From the NCBI RefSeq assembly GCF_014701095.1, contig NZ_AP023439.1, forward strand, positions 3,708,001 through 3,772,000: a stretch of DNA of 64,000 nucleotides, read 5' to 3'. Shown here piece after piece: positions 28,549-36,572 of this stretch. The DNA comes from Streptomyces tuirus (GTDB taxonomy: Bacteria > Actinomycetota > Actinomycetes > Streptomycetales > Streptomycetaceae). The notes below the pieces were generated by a model that ran no database searches, was not told the DNA's origin, and worked only from the letters and a program-made list of their open reading frames with translations. How positions within the stretch are numbered: position 1 is the first letter of the stretch; each line of letters opens with the position of its first letter. A program made the translations under genes and the position numbers.

Positions 28549-29013
28549 ATGACAGCGACGGACCCCGCGCTCACCGCTCTCGCCCAGAGCTGGCGCGCCC
28601 TCTCCCTGCTCCACGGGAGGATCGAGGCCCACATCGAGCGTGCCCTGCAGGCGGGGCACGACCTCAGCGCGCGCGAGTACTCCCTGCTGGACGTGTTGAG
28701 CAGGCAGCACGACGGGGACGGCGGGCATCTGCAGATGAAGCAGGTCGCCGACGCGGTCGTCCTCAGTCAGAGCGCCACCACGCGCCTGGTCACCCGGCTG
28801 GAAGACCGGGGTCTCCTGGAGCGCTACCTGTGCCCCACCGACCGCCGGGGCATCTACACGAACGTCACCGCGGCAGGTCTCGAGCTGCTGCAGGCGGCAC
28901 GGCCGACCAATGACGCCGCCCTGCGCGAGGCCCTCGACGAAGCGGCGAAGAACCCGGAGCTGGCCCCGCTGGTCCGCGTCGTGGAGACGCTGAAGGCTCC
29001 GGTGCCCGCCTAG
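28549..29013 (+). CDS. MarR-family transcriptional regulator
   Basis: The 154-aa protein has a winged helix in the middle (LQMKQVADAVVLSQSATTRLVTRLEDRGLLER, residues about 65-95) and flanking dimer helices, the standard MarR layout. Its divergent orientation to the MFS efflux gene is the common arrangement for a ligand-responsive repressor of a pump. The shared 141-base spacer has several TTGCA half-sites, including TTGCA-N13-TGCAA, but no single palindrome stands out. The start is ATG 28549. Confidence 0.88.
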   Translation: MTATDPALTALAQSWRALSLLHGRIEAHIERALQAGHDLSAREYSLLDVLSRQHDGDGGHLQMKQVADAVVLSQSATTRLVTRLEDRGLLERYLCPTDRRGIYTNVTAAGLELLQAARPTNDAALREALDEAAKNPELAPLVRVVETLKAPVPA

Positions 29014-29100
29014 AGCGCGCCCTGCGTGGTCACCGTGGTCACCTCTCCAAGGGCGGTTGACTCTCGTCGGGTGCGGCTATGAGAGCCGTAGGGTGCGGCC

Positions 29101-29163
29101 ATGGCCGATCTTGAAATACGTGCCGCCGTCCCTGACGACGTACCGGAGATCGTCGCAATGTGA
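29101..29163 (+). pseudogene. Stub of a GNAT acetyltransferase gene
   Basis: After an AGGGTG ribosome-binding sequence, an ATG opens MADLEIRAAVPDDVPEIVAM and then stops with TGA. This is exactly the first strand and helix of a GNAT acetyltransferase (the xIRxAxxDDxxxIxxM pattern), cut off after 20 codons. The rest of the gene is missing. Immediately after lies the long palindrome containing parS at 29184. It could still encode a 20-residue peptide, but a deletion remnant is the simpler reading. Confidence 0.6.
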
Positions 29164-29170
29164 CCGGTGT

Positions 29171-29210
29171 GCGTGGGCGCCCCGTTTCACGTGAAACGGG
29201 GCGCCCACGC
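29171..29210. terminator. 40-bp perfect palindrome with parS at its centre
   Basis: The arms GCGTGGGCGCCCC and GGGGCGCCCACGC flank parS, so the whole 40 bp reads the same on both strands. As RNA it would be a long terminator-like hairpin. It lies directly before the convergent serine hydrolase stop at 29221. Confidence 0.75.
29184..29197. promoter_or_regulatory. parS centromere site (perfect), in a long palindrome
   Basis: Perfect GTTTCACGTGAAAC in the convergent gap between the acetyltransferase stub and the serine hydrolase. Confidence 0.95.
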
Positions 29211-29220
29211 ATCCCACCGC

Positions 29221-30606
29221 CTAGCGGATGCCGCGCCATCCCTCGGGATCGACGCCACCCGGCACAGAAGCCTGCTCCTCGTACGGCTGACGCGTGAACA
29301 CGAACGAGCCGAGGTCCAGGTGACTCACGGACCCGTCCGGCCGCCGTACGGCCTTCAGGAGCTCGCCGGCGTAGTAGCCCTCCAGCCCCGTCCATGTGCC
29401 GTCACCGTTCGGGAGGAACCGCGAGCGACGGCCGGCGCCGGTCAGCGGCCCGAGCGAGACCAGCCCGTCGGCCATCAGCCGCAGGGCGAAAGCGTGCGTC
29501 CCCCAGTACCACTGCCCCGTCAGCCCCAGCAGCGACGGGTCGACCTCATCCAGCGGCTTCCACGGCGCCGGGATGCGCGGCTCCGCCTCGGCGACGATAC
29601 GGACCAGATCGGCGGCGACGGAGAACAGCAGCGGTCCGGACGTGGAGTTGGCCAGGGCGATCGCCGCAACGTCGTCCTCGACGCTGATCATGAGGCACGC
29701 GAGGAATCCGGGCAGCGAACCGGTGTGTCCGACGAGGGACCGTCCGTTCCGTCGCCGGATCTCCATGCCCAGGCAGTAGGCGTAACCGCTCGCCACGTCC
29801 GCCGCCTCGTGAGGCGCGGCCGGTGTCCTCATCTCCCGTAGCGACTCGGCACTCAGCACCCGCTCGTCGCCGTTGACCAGGAAGACCGCGAACCGCGCCA
29901 AGTCTCCAGTGGTCGACCAGAGTTGACCTGCCGGCGCCATGCGCCCCAGATCCTCGGTGGGCTCGGGAAGCATCACATCGGCCCAGGGATGAACGGCCCA
30001 GCCGCCCGCATGGGGCGCCTGCGCTCGGGTGCTCGTGCGATGCAACCCCAGGGGTTCGAGCACCTCACGCCGAAGCACGTCCTCCCAGGGAGCCCCGCGG
30101 AGCTTCTCGATGAGTGCGCCGAGCAGGGCGTAGCCCGGGTTCGAGTAATGGAACCGGCGGCCCGGCGGAGTCAGCAGAGGCCGCTCGCCCAGTACGTCGG
30201 CGAGCTCGGGCCGCAGGGATCCGGGACTCCGCTCCCACCAGGGTCCCGGCGTCTCGGCGGCCAGCCCGCCCGTGTGCGCGAGGAGCTCGGCGACGGTCGC
30301 CTCCCCCACACCGGTGCCCGGCAGATGCTTCTCGAGTGGGTCCGCGAGATCCAGTAGGCCCTCGTCGCGCAGCCGCAGCACGAGAACAGCCGTGAAGGTC
30401 TTGGTGATCGAACCGATCCGGTACTGCACGTTCTCGTCCGGGGCGTGCCCGTCCACCGAGGTCCGTGCGCCCGTCCACACCGTCGTCCCGTCCCGTACCA
30501 CGGCCGCGACGAGCGACGGGGCCCGCCCTTCCGCCTGTGCGACGGCGATGCGGTGCAGCAGAGCGCGACGCGTGCCGGGAAGCAGTTCTCCCTGAGATGT
30601 CGTCAT
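29221..30606 (-). CDS. Serine hydrolase of the class C beta-lactamase / DD-peptidase family
   Basis: The 461-aa product has the three serine-enzyme motifs: SITK (nucleophile Ser and Lys), Tyr-Ser-Asn in YSNPGY, and HTG in VGHTGSLPG. A C-terminal domain of about 120 residues (from about 335) resembles the lipocalin-like extension of D-aminopeptidase and EstB-like proteins. No signal peptide is evident, so it probably acts inside the cell on esters or peptides and is unlikely to be an antibiotic beta-lactamase. ATG 30606 was chosen because the in-frame sequence before it has no support. Confidence 0.85.
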   Translation of the reverse strand: MTTSQGELLPGTRRALLHRIAVAQAEGRAPSLVAAVVRDGTTVWTGARTSVDGHAPDENVQYRIGSITKTFTAVLVLRLRDEGLLDLADPLEKHLPGTGVGEATVAELLAHTGGLAAETPGPWWERSPGSLRPELADVLGERPLLTPPGRRFHYSNPGYALLGALIEKLRGAPWEDVLRREVLEPLGLHRTSTRAQAPHAGGWAVHPWADVMLPEPTEDLGRMAPAGQLWSTTGDLARFAVFLVNGDERVLSAESLREMRTPAAPHEAADVASGYAYCLGMEIRRRNGRSLVGHTGSLPGFLACLMISVEDDVAAIALANSTSGPLLFSVAADLVRIVAEAEPRIPAPWKPLDEVDPSLLGLTGQWYWGTHAFALRLMADGLVSLGPLTGAGRRSRFLPNGDGTWTGLEGYYAGELLKAVRRPDGSVSHLDLGSFVFTRQPYEEQASVPGGVDPEGWRGIR

Positions 30607-30679
30607 GGGCCCAGTCCACCTGGCCCGGCACCTTCCCGTCGAGCACATTCGGGGGGAGGGACGATGAGGTCGGGGCGGA

Positions 30680-32161
30680 TCAGGTCTGCGCCATGTCCAC
30701 GAACCGCGAGTAGTGGCCCTGGAAGGCGACGGTGATCGTCGCCGTCGGGCCGTTTCGGTGCTTGCCCACGATGATGTCCGCCTCGCCCGCGCGGGGCGAC
30801 TCCTTCTCGTACGCGTCCTCGCGGTGCAGAAGGATCACCATGTCGGCGTCCTGCTCGATGGAGCCCGACTCACGCAGGTCGGACACCATCGGCTTCTTGT
30901 CCGTGCGCTGCTCGGGACCACGGTTGAGCTGGGAGAGCGCGATCACCGGAACCTCCAGCTCCTTGGCCAGGAGCTTGAGGTTCCGGGACATGTCCGAGAC
31001 CTCCTGCTGACGGCTCTCGGAGCGCTTCGATCCCCCGGCCTGCATCAGCTGGAGATAGTCGATGATCACGAGCCTGATGTCGTTGCGCTGCTTCAGTCGA
31101 CGGCACTTCGCACGGATCTCCATCATCGACAGGTTCGGGGAGTCGTCGATGTAGAGGGGTGCGGACGAGACCTCGGGCATCCGGCGCGCCAGACGCGTCC
31201 AGTCGTCGTCCGTCATGGTGCCGGACCGCATGTGGTGAAGGGCGACGCGGGCCTCTGCGGACAGCAGACGCATCGCGATCTCGTTGCGCCCCATCTCCAG
31301 GGAGAAGATGACACTCGGCAGGTTGTGCTTGATCGACGCGGCCCGGGCGAAGTCCAGGGCCAGCGTCGACTTACCCATGGCGGGACGGGCCGCGATGACG
31401 ATCATCTGCCCGGGGTGCAGGCCGTTGGTGAGCGAGTCGAAGTCGGTGAAGCCGGTGGGCACGCCGGTCATCTCGCCGCTGCGCGAGCCGATGGCCTCGA
31501 TCTCGTCGAGCGCGCCCTCCATGATGTCGCCGAGCGGCAGGTAGTCCTCGCTGGTGCGCTGCTCGGTGACCGCGTAGACCTCCGCCTGGGCACGGTTGAC
31601 GATCTCGTCGACGTCGTCGTCGGCCGCGTATCCCATCTGCGTGATGCGGGTACCGGCCTCGACCAGGCGGCGCAGGACCGCCCGCTCGTGGACGATCTCC
31701 GCGTAGTACGCCGCGTTGGCTGCCGTGGGCACCGTCTGGACGAGGGTGTGCAGGTACGAGGCCCCGCCGACCTTGTTGATCTCGCCGCGCTTGGTGAGCT
31801 CGGCCGCGATCGTGATGGGGTCGGCCGGCTCGCCCTTGGCGTAGACGTCGAGGACGGCCTGGTAGATCGTCTCGTGGGCCGGCTTGTAGAAGTCGTGGCC
31901 CTTGAGGATCTCGACGACGTCGGCGATGGCGTCCTTGGACAGGAGCATGCCGCCGAGGACGGACTGCTCGGCGTCGATGTCCTGCGGGGGGACCCGCTCG
32001 AACGACGGGGACGATCCGCCGTCCCACGCCCCGTTGTCCCTGCCGCGCTCGTGCTGTTCGTCGCGGCCCCGGGCTCCGTCGCCCCGCCGACGGGAGGCGG
32101 GCAGACGATCACTGGGCCCGCTGTCGGCCCACGGGTCGTCCAAGGGCTCGGAAATGCTCAC
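30680..32161 (-). CDS. dnaB: Replicative DNA helicase
   Basis: The 493-aa protein has a DnaB N-terminal helicase-loader-interacting domain (from about residue 55, QDIDAEQSVLGGMLLS) and a RecA-like helicase domain. Walker A is ARPAMGKST, and the C-terminal Arg finger region is RNGPTATITVAFQGHYSRF. It unwinds the fork ahead of DNA polymerase III. The first 50 residues are charged and probably disordered, as in other streptomycetes. No intein interrupts it. Several DnaA-box-like sequences lie in the upstream spacer. Confidence 0.97.
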   Translation of the reverse strand: MSISEPLDDPWADSGPSDRLPASRRRGDGARGRDEQHERGRDNGAWDGGSSPSFERVPPQDIDAEQSVLGGMLLSKDAIADVVEILKGHDFYKPAHETIYQAVLDVYAKGEPADPITIAAELTKRGEINKVGGASYLHTLVQTVPTAANAAYYAEIVHERAVLRRLVEAGTRITQMGYAADDDVDEIVNRAQAEVYAVTEQRTSEDYLPLGDIMEGALDEIEAIGSRSGEMTGVPTGFTDFDSLTNGLHPGQMIVIAARPAMGKSTLALDFARAASIKHNLPSVIFSLEMGRNEIAMRLLSAEARVALHHMRSGTMTDDDWTRLARRMPEVSSAPLYIDDSPNLSMMEIRAKCRRLKQRNDIRLVIIDYLQLMQAGGSKRSESRQQEVSDMSRNLKLLAKELEVPVIALSQLNRGPEQRTDKKPMVSDLRESGSIEQDADMVILLHREDAYEKESPRAGEADIIVGKHRNGPTATITVAFQGHYSRFVDMAQT

Positions 32162-32344
32162 CGAGCCACCTCCTCCCGTCCGCCGAAGCAGACCTAGCCG
32201 TGCCTCTCTGTTCTACGGCACGGCACTGACAAATAAGAGGCCCAACTCCGGTTGGCACGCGCCGGTTTTGTGGCGTTTTGAAAACCGGCGGACGGAGCGG
32301 GCGCCGGACTACCGTAGGCCCCTCGGCACCGTCAGCCAATCTGG

Positions 32345-32353
32345 TTATCCACA
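32345..32353 (+). promoter_or_regulatory. DnaA box candidate (TTATCCACA)
   Basis: Identical to the high-affinity E. coli-type DnaA box. It fits the Streptomyces consensus (T/C)(T/C)(G/A/C)TCCACA. Confidence 0.6.
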
Positions 32354-32358
32354 GGCCA

Positions 32359-32367
32359 TGTGGACGA
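32359..32367 (-). promoter_or_regulatory. DnaA box candidate (TCGTCCACA)
   Basis: Inverted relative to the TTATCCACA box and five bases from it, giving an inverted pair. Confidence 0.5.
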
Positions 32368-32379
32368 CGGCCCAGATGC

Positions 32380-32388
32380 TGTGGAGAA
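32380..32388 (-). promoter_or_regulatory. DnaA box candidate (TTCTCCACA)
   Basis: Third box, in the same orientation as the one at 32359. Confidence 0.45.
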
Positions 32389-32584
32389 CTCCGCGAAACC
32401 TGTGCACGACGCGGTGGACAGGCCTGTGAACAAGCAACGCTCCTCGCGAGAGGAACCGCCCTGACCTGCGACTTCGCCATCCACCGGCTGTGCAGAAGAA
32501 AAACTTCCCCAACCGGCTCAAGATCGCCTCGAAGAGTGCACAGCAGTGCGCACCCCGGGACAGAAAGTAAGGGTCGCAAAAGCT

Positions 32585-32614
32585 TTGCATCTCTTACCTG
32601 TGGACGATTAGATT
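32585..32614 (+). promoter_or_regulatory. Putative promoter of the MATE gene
   Basis: TTGCAT at 32585 and TAGATT at 32609 are separated by 18 bases and sit directly before the start codon. This predicts a transcription start at about 32621, so the mRNA would be leaderless or nearly so. Confidence 0.5.
32599..32607 (-). promoter_or_regulatory. DnaA box candidate (TCGTCCACA) in the MATE promoter
   Basis: It lies between the -35-like and -10-like elements of the MATE promoter, so DnaA binding there could block it. Confidence 0.4.
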
Positions 32615-32621
32615 GGTGCAC

Positions 32622-33959
32622 ATGACACAGGCCCCCGTGCGCCGCCGAGCCGGCCGGAGACAGCACGACCGCGAGATCGTCGCACTGGCCCTTCCGGCCT
32701 TCGGCGCCCTCGTCGCCGAGCCCCTCTTCCTCCTGACCGACACCGCCATCGTCGGCCATCTGGGCACGGCCCAACTCGCCGGCCTCGGCATCGCCTCGGC
32801 CCTGCTGATGACCGCCGTGAGCGTCTTCGTCTTTCTCGCCTACGCCACAACAGCCGCGGTGGCCCGTCGCGTCGGAGCGGGCGACCTCCAGGCCGCCATC
32901 CGGCAAGGCATGGACGGCATTTGGCTGGCACTGCTCCTCGGCGCCGCCGTTGTCGCGGTCGCGCTGCCCACGGCACCCCACCTCGTGGACCTCTTCGGCG
33001 CCTCGGACGCGGCAACCCCATACGCGATCACGTATCTGCGCATCTCCGCGCTCGGCATACCGGCCATGCTCGTCGTCCTCGCGGCGACCGGCGTCCTGCG
33101 TGGCCTGCAGGACACCAGGACCCCGCTCTACGTGGCCATCGCGGGCTTCGCCGCCAACGGCGCCCTCAACGCCGGGCTCGTCTACGGCGCCGGCATGGGG
33201 ATCGCGGGTTCCGCATGGGGCACCGTCATCGCTCAGTGCGGCATGGCCGCGGCCTACCTCGCGGTCGTTCTGCGAGGAGCGCGCAAGCACGGTGCCTCGT
33301 TGCGCCCGGACGCCGCCGGGATCAGGGCGTCCGCACAAGCCGGTGTGCCTCTGCTGGTCCGCACCCTCTCCCTGCGGGCGATCCTGATGATCGCCACGGC
33401 GGTCGCCGCCCGCCTCGGGGACGCCGACATCGCGGCCCACCAGATCATCCTCTCCCTGTGGAACCTGCTGGCCTTCGCCCTCGACGCCATCGCCATCGCG
33501 GGGCAAGCCATCATCGGTCGCTACCTCGGAGCCGGTGACGCCCAAGGCGCCAGAGACGCGTGCCGTCGCATGGTGGAGTGGGGCATCGCCGTCGGGGTGG
33601 TCCTGGGCGTACTGGTGGTCGCCACCCGACCAGCGTTCCTGCCCCTGTTCACCAGTGACCCGGGGGTCAAGGACGTGGCGCTGCCCGCCCTGATCATCGT
33701 CGCGCTTTCCCAGCCGATCTCCGGCATCGTCTTCGTTCTGGACGGAGTCCTGATGGGTGCCGGCGACGGCCCGTACCTCGCCTGGGCCATGCTGCTCACG
33801 CTGGCGGTGTTCACGCCGGTGGCCCTGCTGGTCCCCGTATTGGGCGGTGGGCTCACCGCCCTCTGGGCGACGATGGCGCTGATGATGACCGTGCGGATGG
33901 TGACGCTGTGGGTCCGTGCGCGTTCGGGGCGCTGGATCGTCACAGGCGCGACTCGCTGA
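32622..33959 (+). CDS. MATE-family (DinF-type) efflux transporter
   Basis: The 445-aa protein has twelve predicted membrane helices and the MATE N-terminal signature (IVALALPAFGALVAEPLFLLTDTAIVGHLG). It should export drugs or other cationic compounds using a sodium or proton gradient. No ribosome-binding sequence precedes the ATG at 32622, and the promoter elements lie 7-8 bases before it, which suggests leaderless translation. GTG 32616 is an in-frame alternative. It is divergent from dnaB and convergent with rplI. Confidence 0.88.
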   Translation: MTQAPVRRRAGRRQHDREIVALALPAFGALVAEPLFLLTDTAIVGHLGTAQLAGLGIASALLMTAVSVFVFLAYATTAAVARRVGAGDLQAAIRQGMDGIWLALLLGAAVVAVALPTAPHLVDLFGASDAATPYAITYLRISALGIPAMLVVLAATGVLRGLQDTRTPLYVAIAGFAANGALNAGLVYGAGMGIAGSAWGTVIAQCGMAAAYLAVVLRGARKHGASLRPDAAGIRASAQAGVPLLVRTLSLRAILMIATAVAARLGDADIAAHQIILSLWNLLAFALDAIAIAGQAIIGRYLGAGDAQGARDACRRMVEWGIAVGVVLGVLVVATRPAFLPLFTSDPGVKDVALPALIIVALSQPISGIVFVLDGVLMGAGDGPYLAWAMLLTLAVFTPVALLVPVLGGGLTALWATMALMMTVRMVTLWVRARSGRWIVTGATR

Positions 33960-33961
33960 CC

Positions 33962-33975
33962 GTTTCACGTGAAAC
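33962..33975. promoter_or_regulatory. parS centromere site (perfect), first of a triplet
   Basis: Perfect GTTTCACGTGAAAC starting three bases after the MATE stop codon. Confidence 0.95.
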
Positions 33976-33982
33976 GCTGCCT

Positions 33983-33996
33983 GTTTCACGTGAAAC
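33983..33996. promoter_or_regulatory. parS centromere site (perfect), second of a triplet
   Basis: Perfect GTTTCACGTGAAAC, 7 bases from the first copy and with 2 extra palindromic bases on each side (CTGTTTCACGTGAAACAG). Confidence 0.95.
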
Positions 33997-34020
33997 AGGG
34001 TGTGCTCCACAGAACGCGGT

Positions 34021-34034
34021 GTTTCACGTGAAAC
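34021..34034. promoter_or_regulatory. parS centromere site (perfect), third of a triplet
   Basis: Perfect GTTTCACGTGAAAC, 24 bases after the second copy. The three sites are the densest parS group in the window. Confidence 0.95.
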
Positions 34035-34072
34035 ACGGACGCCCCCGGCATGCCGCCACCCAACGGACACGA

Positions 34073-34104
34073 AAGGGGCCGCACCCTCCAGGGTGCGGCC
34101 CCTT
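34073..34104. terminator. Bidirectional terminator between MATE and rplI
   Basis: A perfect 14-bp stem, AAGGGGCCGCACCC with GGGTGCGGCCCCTT, and a TCCA loop. It sits between two convergent genes and just after the parS triplet. Confidence 0.9.
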
Positions 34105-34131
34105 CGCTTACTGCTTCAGCTGACGCGGCAT

Positions 34132-34578
34132 TCAGGCCGCGACGACCTCGATGTTGACCTTGGCGGCAACCTCGGGGTGCAGACGCACGGACGTCTCGTG
34201 AGCGCCCAGTGTCTTGATCGGCGAGCCGAGCTCGATGCGACGCTTGTCGACCTCGGGACCACCGGAGGCCTTGATCGCGGAAGCGACGTCGGCCGGCGTG
34301 ACGGAACCGAAGAGACGACCGGCCTCGCCGGAGCGAACGGCCAGACGGACCTTGACGCCCTCGAGCTGGGCCTTCACAGCGTTGGCCTGCTCGATGGTCT
34401 GGATCTCGTGGATCTTGCGAGCACGACGGATCTGCTCGACGTCCTTCTCGCCACCCTTGGTCCAGCGGATAGCGAACTTCCGCGGGATCAGGTAGTTACG
34501 AGCGTAACCGTCCTTGACGTCGACGACGTCGCCCGCGGCACCGAGGCCGGAGACCTCGTGGGTGAGGATGATCTTCAT
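34132..34578 (-). CDS. rplI: 50S ribosomal protein L9
   Basis: The 148-aa protein starts [32 protein letters not shown], the L9 N-terminal rRNA-binding domain. A long connecting helix and a C-terminal domain follow. It ends the rpsF-ssb-rpsR-rplI transcript. Confidence 0.98.
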   Translation of the reverse strand: MKIILTHEVSGLGAAGDVVDVKDGYARNYLIPRKFAIRWTKGGEKDVEQIRRARKIHEIQTIEQANAVKAQLEGVKVRLAVRSGEAGRLFGSVTPADVASAIKASGGPEVDKRRIELGSPIKTLGAHETSVRLHPEVAAKVNIEVVAA

Positions 34579-34596
34579 GAGTCGGTCACCCTTCCC

Positions 34597-34833
34597 TTAT
34601 CGCGCGGTGGAGGTGTAGGGCAGCAGCGCCATCTCACGGCTGTTCTTCACAGCCGTGGCGACGTCACGCTGGTGCTGCGTGCAGTTGCCGGTCACGCGGC
34701 GGGCACGGATCTTGCCGCGGTCGGAAATGAACTTCCGCAGCATGTTCGTGTCCTTGTAGTCCACGTACGTGACCTTGTCCTTGCAGAATGCGCAGACCTT
34801 CTTCTTCGGCTTGCGCACAGGCGGCTTAGCCAT
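34597..34833 (-). CDS. rpsR: 30S ribosomal protein S18, zinc-ribbon (C+) type
   Basis: The 78-aa protein has CAFC near the N terminus and a further Cys and His in GNCTQHQ. These are the ligands of the zinc-binding C+ form of S18. Streptomyces also have a C- paralogue that replaces it under zinc starvation. It lies 18 bases upstream of rplI in the same transcript. Confidence 0.97.
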   Translation of the reverse strand: MAKPPVRKPKKKVCAFCKDKVTYVDYKDTNMLRKFISDRGKIRARRVTGNCTQHQRDVATAVKNSREMALLPYTSTAR

Positions 34834-34878
34834 GGTGTTTCTCCTGTGTGATCAAGAAGTGTGAGTGCGAACCCGCCC

Positions 34879-35472
34879 CTAGAAGGGGGGCTCGTCCGAG
34901 TAGCCGCCGCCACCGCCGCCGGAGTTTCCACCCCAGCCGCCGCCACCGCCCTGGTTGCCACCAGCGGGAGCGCCGGTCGCCCACGGATCGTCGGCGGGAG
35001 CGCCGCCGCCCTGCTGGCCGCCACCGGGGCCGCCGCCCCAGCCGCCGCCACCCTGGCCGCCACCGCCACCGCCGCCGTAACCACCCTGGCCGCCCTGGCC
35101 ACCGCGGCCGGTGGTCTTGGTGACCTTGGCCGTGGCGTTGCGCAGGCTGGCGCCGACTTCCTCGACGTCCAGCTCGTAGACCGTGCGCTTGACACCCTCA
35201 CGGTCCTCGTAGGACCGCTGCTTCAGCCGGCCCTGCACGATGACGCGCATGCCTCGCTGGAGCGACTCCGCGACGTTCTCCGCCGCCTGACGCCAGACCG
35301 AGCAGGTCAGGAAGAGGCTCTCGCCGTCCTTCCACTCGTTCGTCTGGCGGTCGAAGGTGCGGGGGGTGGACGCGACACGGAACTTCGCGACCGCCGCACC
35401 GGAGGGGGTGAAGCGCAGCTCGGGGTCATCGACAAGATTGCCGACGACCGTGATGACGGTCTCGCCTGCCAT
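34879..35472 (-). CDS. ssb: Single-stranded DNA-binding protein
   Basis: The 197-aa protein has an OB-fold (residues 1-110, beginning [21 protein letters not shown]) and a long Gly/Gln-rich linker of about 75 residues. It ends in an acidic tip (DEPPF) that recruits replication and repair proteins. It is the replicative SSB of the ribosomal operon type. Confidence 0.97.
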   Translation of the reverse strand: MAGETVITVVGNLVDDPELRFTPSGAAVAKFRVASTPRTFDRQTNEWKDGESLFLTCSVWRQAAENVAESLQRGMRVIVQGRLKQRSYEDREGVKRTVYELDVEEVGASLRNATAKVTKTTGRGGQGGQGGYGGGGGGGQGGGGWGGGPGGGQQGGGAPADDPWATGAPAGGNQGGGGGWGGNSGGGGGGYSDEPPF

Positions 35473-35543
35473 GGGGGAACCTCTCGGCGGGTTTGCTCTG
35501 GCTGCTTGCTACTCGAATCCCGGGATCAGCTGAGCTGGGAAGC

Positions 35544-35834
35544 TCAGTGGGTCTCGGGGCGGAGGACCTTGGTCCGGAGGACCGACTCGTTCAGGTTCAT
35601 CTGGCGGTCGAGCTCCTTGACGACCGCAGGCTCGGCCTGCAGGTCGATGACCGAGTAGATGCCCTCGGGCTTCTTCTTGATCTCGTACGCGAGACGACGA
35701 CGGCCCCAGGTGTCGACCTTCTCGACCTTTCCGCCGCCGTCACGGACGACAGAGAGGAAGTTCTCGATCAGCGGAGAGACAGCGCGCTCCTCGACCTCGG
35801 GGTCGAGGATGACCATCACCTCGTAGTGACGCAT
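35544..35834 (-). CDS. rpsF: 30S ribosomal protein S6
   Basis: The 96-aa product ([18 protein letters not shown]) is a normal-length S6 that pairs with S18 on the ribosome platform. It is the first gene of the rpsF-ssb-rpsR-rplI operon. The start ATG is preceded by AAAGGAGGTGGG. A leader hairpin upstream could be the S6:S18 feedback element. Confidence 0.97.
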   Translation of the reverse strand: MRHYEVMVILDPEVEERAVSPLIENFLSVVRDGGGKVEKVDTWGRRRLAYEIKKKPEGIYSVIDLQAEPAVVKELDRQMNLNESVLRTKVLRPETH

Positions 35835-35862
35835 GTGGAACCCACCTCCTTTGGACTCAGCG

Positions 35863-35881
35863 GCCACGGTCGTTCCGTGGC
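35863..35881 (-). promoter_or_regulatory. Leader hairpin before rpsF (candidate S6:S18 element)
   Basis: Read on the minus strand, GCCACGG and CCGTGGC pair around AACGA, and the helix is followed by CCGCTGAG. A CCG next to a helix is the hallmark of the S6:S18-binding leader that represses rpsF when the proteins are in excess. The match is by eye only. Confidence 0.4.
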
Positions 35882-36097
35882 AGGAGGGTTGTGATGCGTA
35901 GCAACGGTATCGGCCACCACTGACAATCGAGGCTTCTGGCGAGAAGCCCCTGCCATGACATGGGCAGACACCGGTGCGGACGGTACAGAGTACCCGCACA
36001 GCGGCTTGCGGTTGAAATCCGGCCGCCAGGGCAGCCAATCTGTACACATCGGGTGTGTATGGCGCTACGATGCGCCGACTTTCGCAGGAGGTGCCCT

Positions 36098-36403
36098 ATG
36101 GCACAGGCATTGCGACCCAACACCGCCGGCGGCCTCTTCGCCACGGACGGCCAGCCCCATCCCCTCCAGGACGCGCTGCTCGCGGTGACCCTGGTGCTGG
36201 GCCTCACCTCGTTCCTCTCGGCGATCATCGACGAGGACCTGCATCTGCTCAGCTCCTGGGCCGGTCTCGTGGGCATCCTCACGGGTGCGTACGGCCAGTG
36301 GATCTCGGAGACGACCCGCGAGCGGTTCGGCCTGATCCTCGGCCTGGGCGCATCGGGCGTGGGGTTCTTCCTGGGCATGGCGCACGGCGGTCTCATCGGC
36401 TGA
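36098..36403 (+). CDS. Small hypothetical membrane protein
   Basis: The 101-aa protein (MAQALRPNTAGGLFATDGQPHPLQD) has three hydrophobic segments: about residues 26-45, 50-65 and 77-97. It is not recognised; neighbours are the rpsF operon (divergent) and femX. The start is firm because GCAGGAGG precedes the ATG at good spacing. It may be translated from the same promoter region as the downstream wall-synthesis genes, 169 bases away. Confidence 0.72.
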   Translation: MAQALRPNTAGGLFATDGQPHPLQDALLAVTLVLGLTSFLSAIIDEDLHLLSSWAGLVGILTGAYGQWISETTRERFGLILGLGASGVGFFLGMAHGGLIG

Positions 36404-36572
36404 CGCCAGGACACCCCCTTCATCCGAACACCGGGTCACGCCCCGGCCGGCCTCGGGCCGGGGCGAAGGTTCCGTACGCCCAACCGGCGCGCTTCCACGG
36501 CGCAGTAGGCTTCGCGCGAGAGCCGGAGCCCCTGTACCCATGGGGACACACCAGCCCGAGGAGCGCCCCTAA

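Larger units (their letters stand above)
32162..32621. other. Spacer between dnaB and MATE gene with DnaA-box-like cluster
   Basis: No gene is supported in this 460-base divergent spacer. It is much less GC-rich than its neighbours in its second half. It contains TTATCCACA at 32345 and three minus-strand boxes of the form TCGTCCACA or TTCTCCACA. A promoter for the MATE gene is at its right end. The dnaB promoter is expected at its left end but was not pinpointed. Confidence 0.55.
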
